The position numbers and the translations under genes are program-made. A DNA stretch of 64,000 nucleotides from Streptomyces sp. LX-29 (GTDB lineage: Bacteria; Actinomycetota; Actinomycetes; Streptomycetales; Streptomycetaceae): assembly GCF_029541745.1 (NCBI RefSeq), contig NZ_CP089746.1:4597559-4661558 (forward strand), read 5' to 3'. Under the pieces are notes generated by a model. It saw only the letters and a program-made list of their open reading frames with translations, was not told where the DNA came from and made no database searches. Positions 33,190-41,766 of this stretch are shown piece by piece. The stretch's first letter is position 1, and each line of letters begins with the position of its first letter.

Positions 33190-33275
33190 CCAGGGCGTCG
33201 GGCCTGACCAGGGCGTCGGGCCTGACCAGGGCGTCGGGCCTGACCAGGGCGTCGGGCCTGACCAGGGCGTCGGGC
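33186..33275 (+). repeat. Five-copy 18-bp tandem repeat beginning at the hutH stop codon
   Basis: Five exact head-to-tail copies of CTGACCAGGGCGTCGGGC. The TGA of the first unit is the stop codon of hutH (33187-33189), and every following unit repeats that TGA in the same frame, since 18 is a multiple of three. Confidence 0.95.
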
Positions 33276-33313
33276 CCGGATCGTCCACAGGCGTCGGTCC
33301 CGGACCTACCGCT

Positions 33314-33343
33314 TACGGCCGCCCGCGGATGCGGGCGGCCGTA
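33314..33343. terminator. Bidirectional hairpin terminator
   Basis: A perfect 13-bp stem with a GGAT tetraloop, between hutH and the convergent wall-protein gene. Confidence 0.8.
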
Positions 33344-33454
33344 CGTGTCTCCCGGAACGGCGGCTGAAGTCGCCGGGCTGCCCAAAGCGAGCCGTGGGGC
33401 TCAGCGCCTTCTCAGCGCGTCACGCGCGTCACGTGCGTCACGGCGCGTCGTGCC

Positions 33455-33772
33455 TCAGTACGCCTCCGTGCGCGGCCTGCGCATGGAGGCGGTCACCATC
33501 GCCACGCCCAGCCCCAGGAACGCCGTACCGCCGATCACATAGGGCGTGACGTCCACGCTGCCGGAGTCGGCGAGGTTGAGGTCCTCGTCCTCGGAGGCGC
33601 TGGGCGCCTGGGTCCCCACCTGAGTGCGGCCGGCGGAGACGGCGGGCCGGTCGTCACGGTCCGCGCTCGCGTGCGCGTTCGCGTTGGCGGACGGTACGAA
33701 CCACAGGGCGCACAGCAGCGAGCCGGCGGCGGCCGCGGTCAGCAGCGGTCGGCGGGCGGAGCGTGCGGACAA
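33455..33772 (-). CDS. Small cell-wall-anchored protein, possible class E sortase substrate
   Basis: Predicted 105 residues. A signal peptide (Arg-rich start, hydrophobic core about residues 10-25, NANAHA cleavage region), a polar middle, then LADSG at 67-71, a hydrophobic helix (77-95) and a RRPR tail. That three-part C-terminus is a sorting signal; actinobacterial class E sortases use LAxTG, so this would be a variant with Ser for Thr. The start is taken as TTG 33772 with a GGGGGA site ahead; ATT six bases upstream is the alternative. Function of the mature part unknown. Confidence 0.65.
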   Translation of the reverse strand: MSARSARRPLLTAAAAGSLLCALWFVPSANANAHASADRDDRPAVSAGRTQVGTQAPSASEDEDLNLADSGSVDVTPYVIGGTAFLGLGVAMVTASMRRPRTEAY

Positions 33773-33892
33773 CGGAATGCATCCCCCTTGAGACGGTGGC
33801 GAATTGGCCCCGTGCGTCCGATCGTAGTGACAACAGCGGGTCGCACGGAAGCGAGGCCGGGACCGCGGGCTGCGGGACCTTACGCTCCGTGC

Positions 33893-34276
33893 ATGACTGC
33901 TCAAGAAATGTCGCGTTTTGTGAGACTTCGAGTGGAGCTCGTGCTGGAGATCGGCGATCCCACCGTCCTGACCCGAGCGGCCCTCGACCGCATCGAGGAG
34001 GACGCCGGCATGGCGGACGAGGAGCGGGGTCGGGCCCGCGACGACGCCCAGCGGGATCCGGCGGAGGCGCTGGCGTACCTGATCGATCCGGTCGAACTGG
34101 TGGACTCGGTGCCGGGGGCGGAGTTGGCCCAGGCATCATGGACGTGCGAGGAGATCCCGTACGACCCGGACGCCGCCGACTGGGAGCGGGCCATGGGGTG
34201 GGAACTGGACGACGAGCTCGACCACGATCTGGACGACGAGGCTGACGACGAGGCCGAGGAACCAGGGCGGGGGTGA
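33893..34276 (+). CDS. Acidic hypothetical protein
   Basis: Predicted 127 residues. The N-terminal 90 residues look folded (RFVRLRVELVLEIGDPTVLT) and the C-terminus is a run of Asp and Glu. No known domain is recognised and there is no signal peptide. ATG 33893 is preferred; it is divergent from the wall-anchored protein gene across about 120 bases. Confidence 0.7.
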   Translation: MTAQEMSRFVRLRVELVLEIGDPTVLTRAALDRIEEDAGMADEERGRARDDAQRDPAEALAYLIDPVELVDSVPGAELAQASWTCEEIPYDPDAADWERAMGWELDDELDHDLDDEADDEAEEPGRG

Positions 34277-34494
34277 GGCTGACGACGCCGACGACCAGGT
34301 CGGCGGCGTGGGGGCGAGGGCGGCCGTCGCCGCAGGTAGGAGATTCATGTCTCAGCCCCGACCCGGCCACGAGTGGTGTTGCGCACAGTTTTCACCCCGA
34401 GTGGAACCGCACACTGGCTGAACGCGTTCTTGTGTGAGTGCCGGGGCGCTTGTGAGGCAAACGTGCCGGTTCGGGGTTTTGGGGAACAGCAGTG

Positions 34495-35751
34495 ATGGAG
34501 ATGCGTGTGATGACGGACGGCAAGCGTCGTAAGGGCATGGTCGCCGTGGCCGCCGTGCTCGGCGGCGTCCTGACCCTGGCCGCGTGCGGCGGGGACGACG
34601 ACGGCGACAAGGGCAAGGACGGCCACGGCAAGTCGCAGTCCCAGGTGGACGAGGCGGCGGCCAAGAACGCCTCGGACGCCCGAATAACGATCACGCCCAA
34701 GACCGGCACGCCCAACGCCGGCATCAACAAGGACGCCAAGGTCACCGTCAGCGACGGCAAGCTGACCAGCGTCACGATGACCGACGCGGCCGGCACCCCG
34801 GTCAAGGGCACCATCGCCGCCGACGGCGCCAGCTGGAAGCCGGACGCCCAGCTGGAGCGGGCCACCCAGTACAAGATCGTCGCTGAGGCGAAGGACGCCG
34901 ATGGCCGCAAGGCCACCGGGAACTCGTCCTTCACCACCGTCGCCCCGACCAACAGCTTCATCGGCACCTTCACGCCGGAGGACGGCACCACGGTCGGCGT
35001 GGGCATGCCGGTGTCGATCAGGTTCGACAAGGCGGTGACCAACAAGAAGGACGTGCAGTCGCACATCACCGTCACCTCCTCCAGCGGCCAGAAGGTCGTC
35101 GGCCACTGGTTCGACGGCCAGCGCCTGGACTTCCGCCCGCAGGAGTACTGGAAGGCCGGCTCCACGGTCACCATGAAGCTGAAGCTGGACGGCGTCGAGG
35201 CGTCGAACGGCGTCACCGGTGTCCAGGACAAGACCGTGACCTTCAAGATCGGTCACTCGCAGGTCAGCACGGTCGACGCCAAGGCGCACACGATGACGGT
35301 CGTGCGCGACGGCAAGACCCTGAAGACCATCCCGATCTCCGCGGGCAGCGCGGAGAACCCGACCTACAACGGTCAGATGGTGATCTCCGAGAAGTTCAAG
35401 GAGACCCGGATGAACGGCGACACGGTCGGCTTCAAGGGTGAGTACGACATCGACGACGTGCCGCACGCGATGCGACTGTCCACCTCGGGCACCTTCATCC
35501 ACGGCAACTACTGGGGTTCCGACTCGATCTTCGGCTCGGTCAACACCAGCCACGGCTGCGTCGGCCTGAACGACGTCAAGGGCGCGGGCGACCCGAACCA
35601 GGACGGCGCATGGTTCTTCGAGAACTCGCAGGTCGGTGACATCGTCGAGGTCAAGAACTCCCCGGACGACACCATCAAGCCGGACAACGGCCTGAACGGC
35701 TGGAACATGGACTGGAGCGAGTGGGTCGCGGGTAGCGCGACCGGCGCCTGA
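34495..35751 (+). CDS. Lipoprotein L,D-transpeptidase
   Basis: Predicted about 418 residues. The lipobox LTLAAC lies near residue 30, so the protein is anchored outside the membrane. Two Ig-like domains (about 60-250) precede the YkuD catalytic domain with IHGNYWGS and SHGCVGLN, catalytic C355. It should form 3-3 cross-links in peptidoglycan and, like mycobacterial Ldt proteins, resist most penicillins. Start codons cluster here: GTG 34492, ATG 34495, 34501 and 34510 are all in frame; only the signal peptide length changes. Confidence 0.9.
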   Translation: MEMRVMTDGKRRKGMVAVAAVLGGVLTLAACGGDDDGDKGKDGHGKSQSQVDEAAAKNASDARITITPKTGTPNAGINKDAKVTVSDGKLTSVTMTDAAGTPVKGTIAADGASWKPDAQLERATQYKIVAEAKDADGRKATGNSSFTTVAPTNSFIGTFTPEDGTTVGVGMPVSIRFDKAVTNKKDVQSHITVTSSSGQKVVGHWFDGQRLDFRPQEYWKAGSTVTMKLKLDGVEASNGVTGVQDKTVTFKIGHSQVSTVDAKAHTMTVVRDGKTLKTIPISAGSAENPTYNGQMVISEKFKETRMNGDTVGFKGEYDIDDVPHAMRLSTSGTFIHGNYWGSDSIFGSVNTSHGCVGLNDVKGAGDPNQDGAWFFENSQVGDIVEVKNSPDDTIKPDNGLNGWNMDWSEWVAGSATGA

Positions 35752-35806
35752 TCCCGCGTCCCACGCGGACAGACCCCAGCCTCCCCCCGAACACACGCAG
35801 CACCGC

Positions 35807-35842
35807 CAGGCGGCGGACCGGCCAGCGCCGGTCCGCCGCCTG
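35807..35842 (+). terminator. Terminator hairpin after the L,D-transpeptidase gene
   Basis: A perfect 16-bp stem with a CAGC loop, 55 bases after the stop codon. Confidence 0.85.
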
Positions 35843-35966
35843 TGGCGTTTCGGCGGGTGGATGTCGCGTTGTCGACCGAACCTGAAGGTCGAGTTCACCG
35901 TCTTAGCCTGAGAACCGGGTCATGAGACCCAACTGCCCGTCTACGCCTCACTATTGACGATCAGTT

Positions 35967-35997
35967 CACCCCCTGCATACTGAGTATGCGGGGGGTG
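35967..35997. promoter_or_regulatory. 14-bp inverted repeat upstream of the subtilase gene
   Basis: CACCCCCTGCATAC and GTATGCGGGGGGTG form a stem with one G-T wobble and a TGA loop, 45 bases before the subtilase start. A GTTCACC motif precedes it (35964-35970) and its complement GGTGAAC follows at 36015-36021, with a further GTTCACC near 35890. Operator or attenuator; regulator unknown. Confidence 0.6.
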
Positions 35998-36041
35998 GTC
36001 AAACCCCCCGTTTCGGTGAACTATCCTCACCTGGGGGAAAG

Positions 36042-39000
36042 TTGCGTAGAAAATTACATACGGTCTGGGCTGCTTCCGTGGCGAGTGCCGCGGCGGTGGC
36101 GCTGGCAGCCGGGATGACCTCCGCGCCGGCGTCGGCCCAGGAACGGGGGGCGGCCGCGCGGGGCGGTTCCGAGCAGGGATCGCGCGGCGCGGAGAAGACG
36201 TGGATCACTCTGATCACGGGTGACCGGGTGGCGGTGGACGCCGCCGGGCAGCCGGTGGCGCTGGAGCGGGGTAAGGGGCGCGAGCACATACCCGTGCAGA
36301 TCCAGCGGGTGAACGGGCATGTGTACGCGGTGCCGCTGGACGCCCAGCGGCTCATCGGGTCCGGGCGTGTCGACCAGCGCCTGTTCGACCTCACCACCCT
36401 CAGCAAGCCGGAGTACCGGGAGCGGATGAGCTCCGGGCTCCGGCTTGTCGTCATGTACAGGGGCGAGCGTCCGGCCGCGCGGGCGGCACTGCGGGAGGCC
36501 GGGAACGCCGAGGTGCGGCGCACCTTCCCGCGGCTGAACGCGGACGCGGTCAGCACGACGCACCAGGACGCCGGCGCCGTGTGGGACGCGCTGACCAGCG
36601 AGGCGAAGGGCGCGCCGTTCCGCAACGCGGCCTCCGGCGTCGCGGCGGTGTGGCTGGACGGCATCCGCAAGGCCAACCTCGACAAGAGCGTGCCGCAGAT
36701 CGGCGCTCCGGAGGCGTGGAAGGCCGGGTTCGACGGCAAGGGCACCAAGATCGCCGTGCTGGACACCGGGGTCGACCAGACCCATCCGGACCTGGCCGGC
36801 CAGGAGATCGCGGAGAAGAACTTCTCCCAGGCCGCCGACGCCAAGGACCGGGTCGGGCACGGCACCCACGTGGCCTCGATCGCGGCGGGCACCGGCGCCA
36901 AGTCCAAGGGCAAGTACAAGGGCGTGGCCCCCGGGGCCAAGATCCTCGACGGCAAGGTGCTGGACGACGGCGGCTCCGGCGGCGACTCCGAGATCCTGGC
37001 GGGCATGGAGTGGGCGGCGGCCGAGAAGGCGGACGTCGTCAACCTCAGCCTCGGCGGGCCCGACTCGCCCGGCGATGACCCGCTGGAGGCGGCGGTCAAC
37101 AAGCTGTCGGCGTCGACCGGCACGCTGTTCGTGATCTCCGCCGGCAACGAGGGCCCGGGCGCCGGCAGCGTCGGCTCCCCGGGGAGCGCGGACGCCGCGC
37201 TCACCGTCGGCGCCGTCGACAAGAAGGACAAGCTCGCCGACTTCTCCAGCATCGGCCCGCGCGTCGGCGACGGCGCGCTCAAGCCCGATGTGACCGCCCC
37301 GGGCGTGGACATCGGCGCGGCCGCCGCGCCCGGCAGTCTCATCGCCGAGGAGGGCGACCCGGTCGCGCCGGGCTACGTCTCCATCTCCGGCACCTCCATG
37401 GCCGCCCCGCACGCGGCGGGCGGCGCCGCGATCCTGGCCCAGCAGCACCCGGACTGGACCGGCGCGCAGATCAAGGCCGCGCTGGCCGGCTCGACCGTGC
37501 CGGGCAAGGGCTACACCGCCTTCCAGGAGGGCTCCGGCCGGATCGACCTGCGCAAGGCGACCAAGCAGAGCGTCATCGCCAAGGAGGTCTCGCTCTCCTT
37601 CGGCAAGCAGCTGTGGCCGCACACCGACGACAAGCCGGTCACCAAGCAGCTCACCTACCGCAACCTGGGCGGCACGCCCGTCACCCTGGACCTGGCGGTG
37701 ACCGCGGCGGCGCCGAACGGCAAGCCCGCGCCGGACGGGTTCTTCAGCCTCGACAAGAAGCAGCTCACCATCGCCCCGGGCGCTGAGGCGAGCGTGGCGG
37801 TCACCTCCGACACCCGTCTCGGCGGCACCGTCGACGGCGCGTACAGCGCGGTGGTCACCGCCACCGGCGGCGGCCAGTCCGTGCGCACCGCGGCCGCGGT
37901 GGAGCGCGAGGTCGAGTCGTACGACGTGACCCTCAAGCACCTGGGCCGCGACGGCAAGCCCGCCAAGGTCTTCGGCAGCTACCTGGACGGTGTCGGCGGC
38001 CTGGGCACCGAGGTCTTCCAGTACGTCGACGACACCACGACGCCGCGTGACGGCAAGCTGCGCCTGCCCAAGGGCCGCTACGTGCTGAGCGGCTCGATCC
38101 ACGACAGGGCCGCGGACGGCGCGGACTGGATCAACCAGCCGCGACTCGACGTCACCAAGAACGTCACGGTGACGCTCGACGCCCGTAAGGCCAAGCCGAT
38201 CAAGATCACCCCGCCGGACAAGAAGGCCACGTCCGAGTTCGCCTCCATCAACATGACCGTCTCCGGGAAGGGCTTCTCCACCGGGTTCGGTTGGTGGCTG
38301 AACGACTACAAGGGCTTCCGCACCGCGCACCAGGGCCCGGCCCTCGGCCGCGACGAGCTGAGCCAGCACATCGGCCAGACCCTGCGCCGGGGCGCCACGG
38401 AGTACCACCTGGCGTTCGGCGGACCCACCACCAAGGTGGCCACCGGCTTCGTCCGCAAGGTGAAGGCCGGCGACCTGGCCAAGGTGACCGCGAAGCTCGG
38501 CGCCTCGGTGAGCGGTCGTTGGGGCTACCTGACGCCGTTCCCGCACCTGGGCGGAGAGGGTGGCGGCTCGGCCGTCGCCTTCGAGCGCAAGCTGCCCAGC
38601 ACCGCCACCCTGTACCTGACCGCCACGGGCGGCGTGAAGTGGGCCTTCAACTTCGAGCAGATCGCCAGGTCCGACGACGAGACGCGGTTCGAGACCTCGT
38701 ACGGCACCGAGCCCCTCGCCTTCAAGGCGGGCCGGGCGTACACCAAGAACTTCAACGTCGGTGTCTTCGGCCCCGCGCTCGGCAAGGAGTTCGGCGTCTT
38801 CCGCAAGGGCGACACCCTGACCCCCATGATCCCGCTCTTCGCGGACGGGCAGGGCAACCCGGGCGGTTCGCTGTTCGACATCGCCAGGACCACCCTCCGC
38901 CGCGACGGCAAGGTGATCGGCACCAACGGCGACCCGCTGACCGGTGAGAAGACCTTCACCGTGCCCTCCGGGCAGGGGTCGTACAAGCTGAGCACCTCGG

Positions 39001-39389
39001 TGCACCGCAGCAAGGTCGCCAAGGTCTCCACGAAGATCACCGCCGACTGGACCTTCTCCTCCCAGAAGGTCTCCGCCAAGACCCGGCTCCCGATCTCGGT
39101 GGTGCGCTTCACCCCGGCTCTGGCGGTCGACTCCACCGCCAAGGCGGGCGCCACGGTCAAGGTCCCTGTCGCCGTCCACGGCGCGGCCGCGGGCAAGAAC
39201 CTCAAGTCGCTGACCGTCTACGTCTCCTACGACGACGGCAAGAGCTGGAAGAAGCTGGCCGTCAACGGCGGCAAGGTGACGGTGAAGAACCCGAAGGCCG
39301 GTAAGTCGGTCTCCTTCAAGGCCGTGGCCGCCGACAAGAAGGGCAACACCGTGACGCAGGCGATCCACCGGGCCTACCTGACCAAGTAG
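36042..39389 (+). CDS. Large secreted subtilisin-like serine protease (S8 family)
   Basis: Predicted 1115 residues. Signal peptide at 1-32 (ASA cleavage), propeptide region about 50-210, catalytic domain about 230-510 with D241 (VLDTGVD), H273 (GHGTHVA) and S452 (GTSMAAPHAAG), then about 600 residues of beta-rich domains. The large C-terminal part is typical of the 1,100-1,200-residue Streptomyces subtilases that degrade extracellular protein. The start is taken as TTG 36042, only three bases after GGGGGA, which is unusually close; no better start gives the signal peptide. Confidence 0.92.
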   Translation: MRRKLHTVWAASVASAAAVALAAGMTSAPASAQERGAAARGGSEQGSRGAEKTWITLITGDRVAVDAAGQPVALERGKGREHIPVQIQRVNGHVYAVPLDAQRLIGSGRVDQRLFDLTTLSKPEYRERMSSGLRLVVMYRGERPAARAALREAGNAEVRRTFPRLNADAVSTTHQDAGAVWDALTSEAKGAPFRNAASGVAAVWLDGIRKANLDKSVPQIGAPEAWKAGFDGKGTKIAVLDTGVDQTHPDLAGQEIAEKNFSQAADAKDRVGHGTHVASIAAGTGAKSKGKYKGVAPGAKILDGKVLDDGGSGGDSEILAGMEWAAAEKADVVNLSLGGPDSPGDDPLEAAVNKLSASTGTLFVISAGNEGPGAGSVGSPGSADAALTVGAVDKKDKLADFSSIGPRVGDGALKPDVTAPGVDIGAAAAPGSLIAEEGDPVAPGYVSISGTSMAAPHAAGGAAILAQQHPDWTGAQIKAALAGSTVPGKGYTAFQEGSGRIDLRKATKQSVIAKEVSLSFGKQLWPHTDDKPVTKQLTYRNLGGTPVTLDLAVTAAAPNGKPAPDGFFSLDKKQLTIAPGAEASVAVTSDTRLGGTVDGAYSAVVTATGGGQSVRTAAAVEREVESYDVTLKHLGRDGKPAKVFGSYLDGVGGLGTEVFQYVDDTTTPRDGKLRLPKGRYVLSGSIHDRAADGADWINQPRLDVTKNVTVTLDARKAKPIKITPPDKKATSEFASINMTVSGKGFSTGFGWWLNDYKGFRTAHQGPALGRDELSQHIGQTLRRGATEYHLAFGGPTTKVATGFVRKVKAGDLAKVTAKLGASVSGRWGYLTPFPHLGGEGGGSAVAFERKLPSTATLYLTATGGVKWAFNFEQIARSDDETRFETSYGTEPLAFKAGRAYTKNFNVGVFGPALGKEFGVFRKGDTLTPMIPLFADGQGNPGGSLFDIARTTLRRDGKVIGTNGDPLTGEKTFTVPSGQGSYKLSTSVHRSKVAKVSTKITADWTFSSQKVSAKTRLPISVVRFTPALAVDSTAKAGATVKVPVAVHGAAAGKNLKSLTVYVSYDDGKSWKKLAVNGGKVTVKNPKAGKSVSFKAVAADKKGNTVTQAIHRAYLTK

Positions 39390-39464
39390 CCCGCCCCCGC
39401 CTGTCGACGCGACACACGCACCACGGCCCGCCGGAGCCCACGGCCCCGGCGGGCCCCGCGCTTC

Positions 39465-40940
39465 TCAGGCCCGGTCGCCGCCCACCCGCTTGAGGACGTA
39501 GACGCCGCCCGAGGCGCCGACGAGGCGGTACTCCTCGTCGGGGTGGAGCTGCCGCGCGTAGTCCGTCATGTGCTGCGGGGTGCGCGGCTCGTCCTCTTTC
39601 ATCGCTATGTAGTCGGGCGCTATGCCCCGGGTGTCCCCGACCCAGAAGACCCGGCAGCGGTCGGTGAGCCGGCTGATGGGGCCGACGTTGGCCTCGACCG
39701 TGGCGTCGTCGGGTATCTCGCCCAGCACCCGCTCGGCGTCGGCGACGGCCGCGGGCTTGCGGTAGGTGTCCGGCTCGGTGAGGCCGTACAACGGCAGCGA
39801 ACTGGTGAGGGCCACGCCGGCCGCGGCGACGGCGACCGGGAGCTGGCGGGCGTAGGCGGCGAGCCAGGGGCGCCGGCTGCGGCGGGTGCGGTGTATGGCG
39901 TCGACCAGGGCCAGGAAGACGACGGGCATCAGGACGGCGTTGTAGTGCCAGTCGGTGCCCCAGTAGTGGTCGTCGTGGGAGACGAAGCGCCAGCCGAGGG
40001 TGGGCACGGCGGCCAGCAGCAGCGGCGAACGCAGCGCCAGCAGGCCGGCGGTGGGCAGCAGCACCCAGGCCAGGGTGCGCAGCGCGGTGTCCAGCGGGAT
40101 GGTGGCGGTCGCCTCGCCGCCCTCCATCTTCTTCCAGTAGGCGTAGTCCCCGGAGCCGTTGAACTCCGGTATCACCACGCCCAGCGCCAGCGCCGAGGCG
40201 ATCACGCCGAACGCCGCCAGCCCGATGGCCAGCGCGGACAGCCGCGCGTCGCGCCGTCCCCAGCTGCGGAAGAGGATGACGGCGCCGATGGCCGCGACCG
40301 TGGCGCCGAGGTCCTCCTTGACGAAGACCAGGGGCGCCGTCCACAGCATCGCCCGGTACCAGCGCTCCCGGACGATCGCCTCCAGCGCGAACGCCAGCAG
40401 CGGCATCGCGAAGGCGATCTCGTGGAAGTCGAAGTCCACCGCGCGCTGTATGCCCCAGGACAGGCCGTAGGCGACGCCTATCAACAGCCCGCGGCCGCGA
40501 CCCAGCAGATGGGCGGCGAGCCGCGCGACCGGCACCGCGGAGAGCGCGAACAGGGCGGCCTGGACGACGAGCAGGGTGACCGGGGTGGGGAAGACCCGGT
40601 AGAAGGGCGCCACCAGCGCGGTGACCGGGCTGAAGTGGTCGCCGAGGATGTGGGCGCCGGGGCCCTTGAGGTCGGCGACGGGCGCCTGGAGGTGGGCGTA
40701 GGCCCTTATGGCCTGTTCGAAGATGCCCAGGTCCCAGGACATGGTCGCCATGCGGCGGTAGCGGCACACCGACAGCGTCGTGTACGCGACGAACAGCGCG
40801 CCCGCCAGCCAGTACGGGTCCAGCCGCGGGTTGCGCAACGCGGCGGCCCGGGAACGGAGGGGTGAGGGTTCCGCGGCGGCGGCCGTCTGGTCCGCGGTGT
40901 CGCCTGTGGTGCCGGGCGGGACTGCGGCGGCCGTGTCCAT
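39465..40940 (-). CDS. DUF2079 polytopic membrane protein
   Basis: Predicted 491 residues with about nine membrane helices and a soluble C-terminal part. SWDLGIFEQAI and the later HFSPVTAL are the DUF2079 signature, a family distantly like GT-C glycosyltransferases; an external sugar-transfer role is possible but unproven. It diverges from the HNH lipoprotein gene with only 40 bases between starts, so their promoters must overlap each other's coding start. Confidence 0.85.
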   Translation of the reverse strand: MDTAAAVPPGTTGDTADQTAAAAEPSPLRSRAAALRNPRLDPYWLAGALFVAYTTLSVCRYRRMATMSWDLGIFEQAIRAYAHLQAPVADLKGPGAHILGDHFSPVTALVAPFYRVFPTPVTLLVVQAALFALSAVPVARLAAHLLGRGRGLLIGVAYGLSWGIQRAVDFDFHEIAFAMPLLAFALEAIVRERWYRAMLWTAPLVFVKEDLGATVAAIGAVILFRSWGRRDARLSALAIGLAAFGVIASALALGVVIPEFNGSGDYAYWKKMEGGEATATIPLDTALRTLAWVLLPTAGLLALRSPLLLAAVPTLGWRFVSHDDHYWGTDWHYNAVLMPVVFLALVDAIHRTRRSRRPWLAAYARQLPVAVAAAGVALTSSLPLYGLTEPDTYRKPAAVADAERVLGEIPDDATVEANVGPISRLTDRCRVFWVGDTRGIAPDYIAMKEDEPRTPQHMTDYARQLHPDEEYRLVGASGGVYVLKRVGGDRA

Positions 40941-40980
40941 CCAGGGTCCTTATCGTGTGGGCGTCTGTGCGAAAAGATAC

Positions 40981-41688
40981 GTGAAGGGGGTGGCGCGGTT
41001 GCAGGGTCGGTTCGGTGGTCCGGGGCGGGCCGTGGCCGCCGTACTCGTCGTGCTGCTCGCCGCGGGCGGCTGCTCCGAGCGCGGTGGGGACGGGGGCGGC
41101 GGGGGCCGGGGGAGCGGGGCGTCGGGCCCCGCCCTGGAGGCTGTGGCCTCGCTCACGGTCAAGGGTCGGGCGCCCAGGGCCGGTTACGAGCGTGAGGCGT
41201 TCGGCAGCTCCTGGAGTGACACCGACCACAACGGCTGCGGGACCCGCGACGACATCCTCCGACGGGACCTGGCGGAGGTGACCTTCCGCGACGGGCACTG
41301 CGAGGTCGCCTCGGGCACGCTCGACGACGACCCGTACACGGGGAGGACGGTGCGCTTCGTGCGCGGCCGCAGCAAGGTCGACATCGACCATGTGGTGGCG
41401 CTCTCCGACGCCTGGCAGAAGGGCGCGCGGACCTGGGACCGGGATCGTCGGGTGGCGTTCGCCAACGATCCGCTCAACCTGATCGCGGTCGACGCCTCGG
41501 CGAACCGGCGCAAGGGCGACGGCGACACGGCGACCTGGCTGCCGCCGCACCGCGCCTACCGCTGTGACTACGTGGCGCGGCAGGTGGCGGTGAAGCGGAA
41601 GTACGGGGTGTGGGTCACCCGCGCGGAGAAGGGCGCGATGGTCCGGGTGCTGCGCGGCTGCCCGAAGACGCGGCTGCCCCGGCGGTGA
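40981..41688 (+). CDS. HNH-type (DUF1524) secreted lipoprotein nuclease
   Basis: Predicted 235 residues. A signal peptide with lipobox LLAAGGC (Cys at about residue 28) and a Gly-rich linker precede the nuclease domain, with DIDHVVALSDAWQKGA and DPLNLIAVDASANRRKG forming the DUF1524/HNH site. It probably degrades DNA or RNA outside the cell, for nutrient scavenging. GTG 40981 is chosen; GTG 40990 is possible. The stop codon TGA sits in the tetraloop of the terminator. Confidence 0.85.
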   Translation: MKGVARLQGRFGGPGRAVAAVLVVLLAAGGCSERGGDGGGGGRGSGASGPALEAVASLTVKGRAPRAGYEREAFGSSWSDTDHNGCGTRDDILRRDLAEVTFRDGHCEVASGTLDDDPYTGRTVRFVRGRSKVDIDHVVALSDAWQKGARTWDRDRRVAFANDPLNLIAVDASANRRKGDGDTATWLPPHRAYRCDYVARQVAVKRKYGVWVTRAEKGAMVRVLRGCPKTRLPRR

Positions 41689-41700
41689 GCCGCCGGGGCA
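41675..41700. terminator. Hairpin whose loop contains the stop codon
   Basis: A perfect 11-bp stem (41675-41685 with 41690-41700) closes the tetraloop TGAG, whose first three bases are the stop codon of the HNH lipoprotein gene. Confidence 0.75.
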
Positions 41701-41766
41701 GGGTGGGGACGAGGGCCCGGCCCCTCGTCCTCGTCTGGGGACGGGGGTGTGCGGGGGCGAGGGGCG

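Noticed and set aside
33186..33275. CRISPR-like array
   Set aside because: The units are contiguous with no spacers and no cas genes are near. It is a plain tandem repeat.
36054..39368. A 1104-codon open frame antisense to the subtilase
   Set aside because: The plus-strand frame has a signal peptide and a complete catalytic triad. The antisense product has no domain and is rich in Gly, Arg and Val, as expected from a mirror frame.
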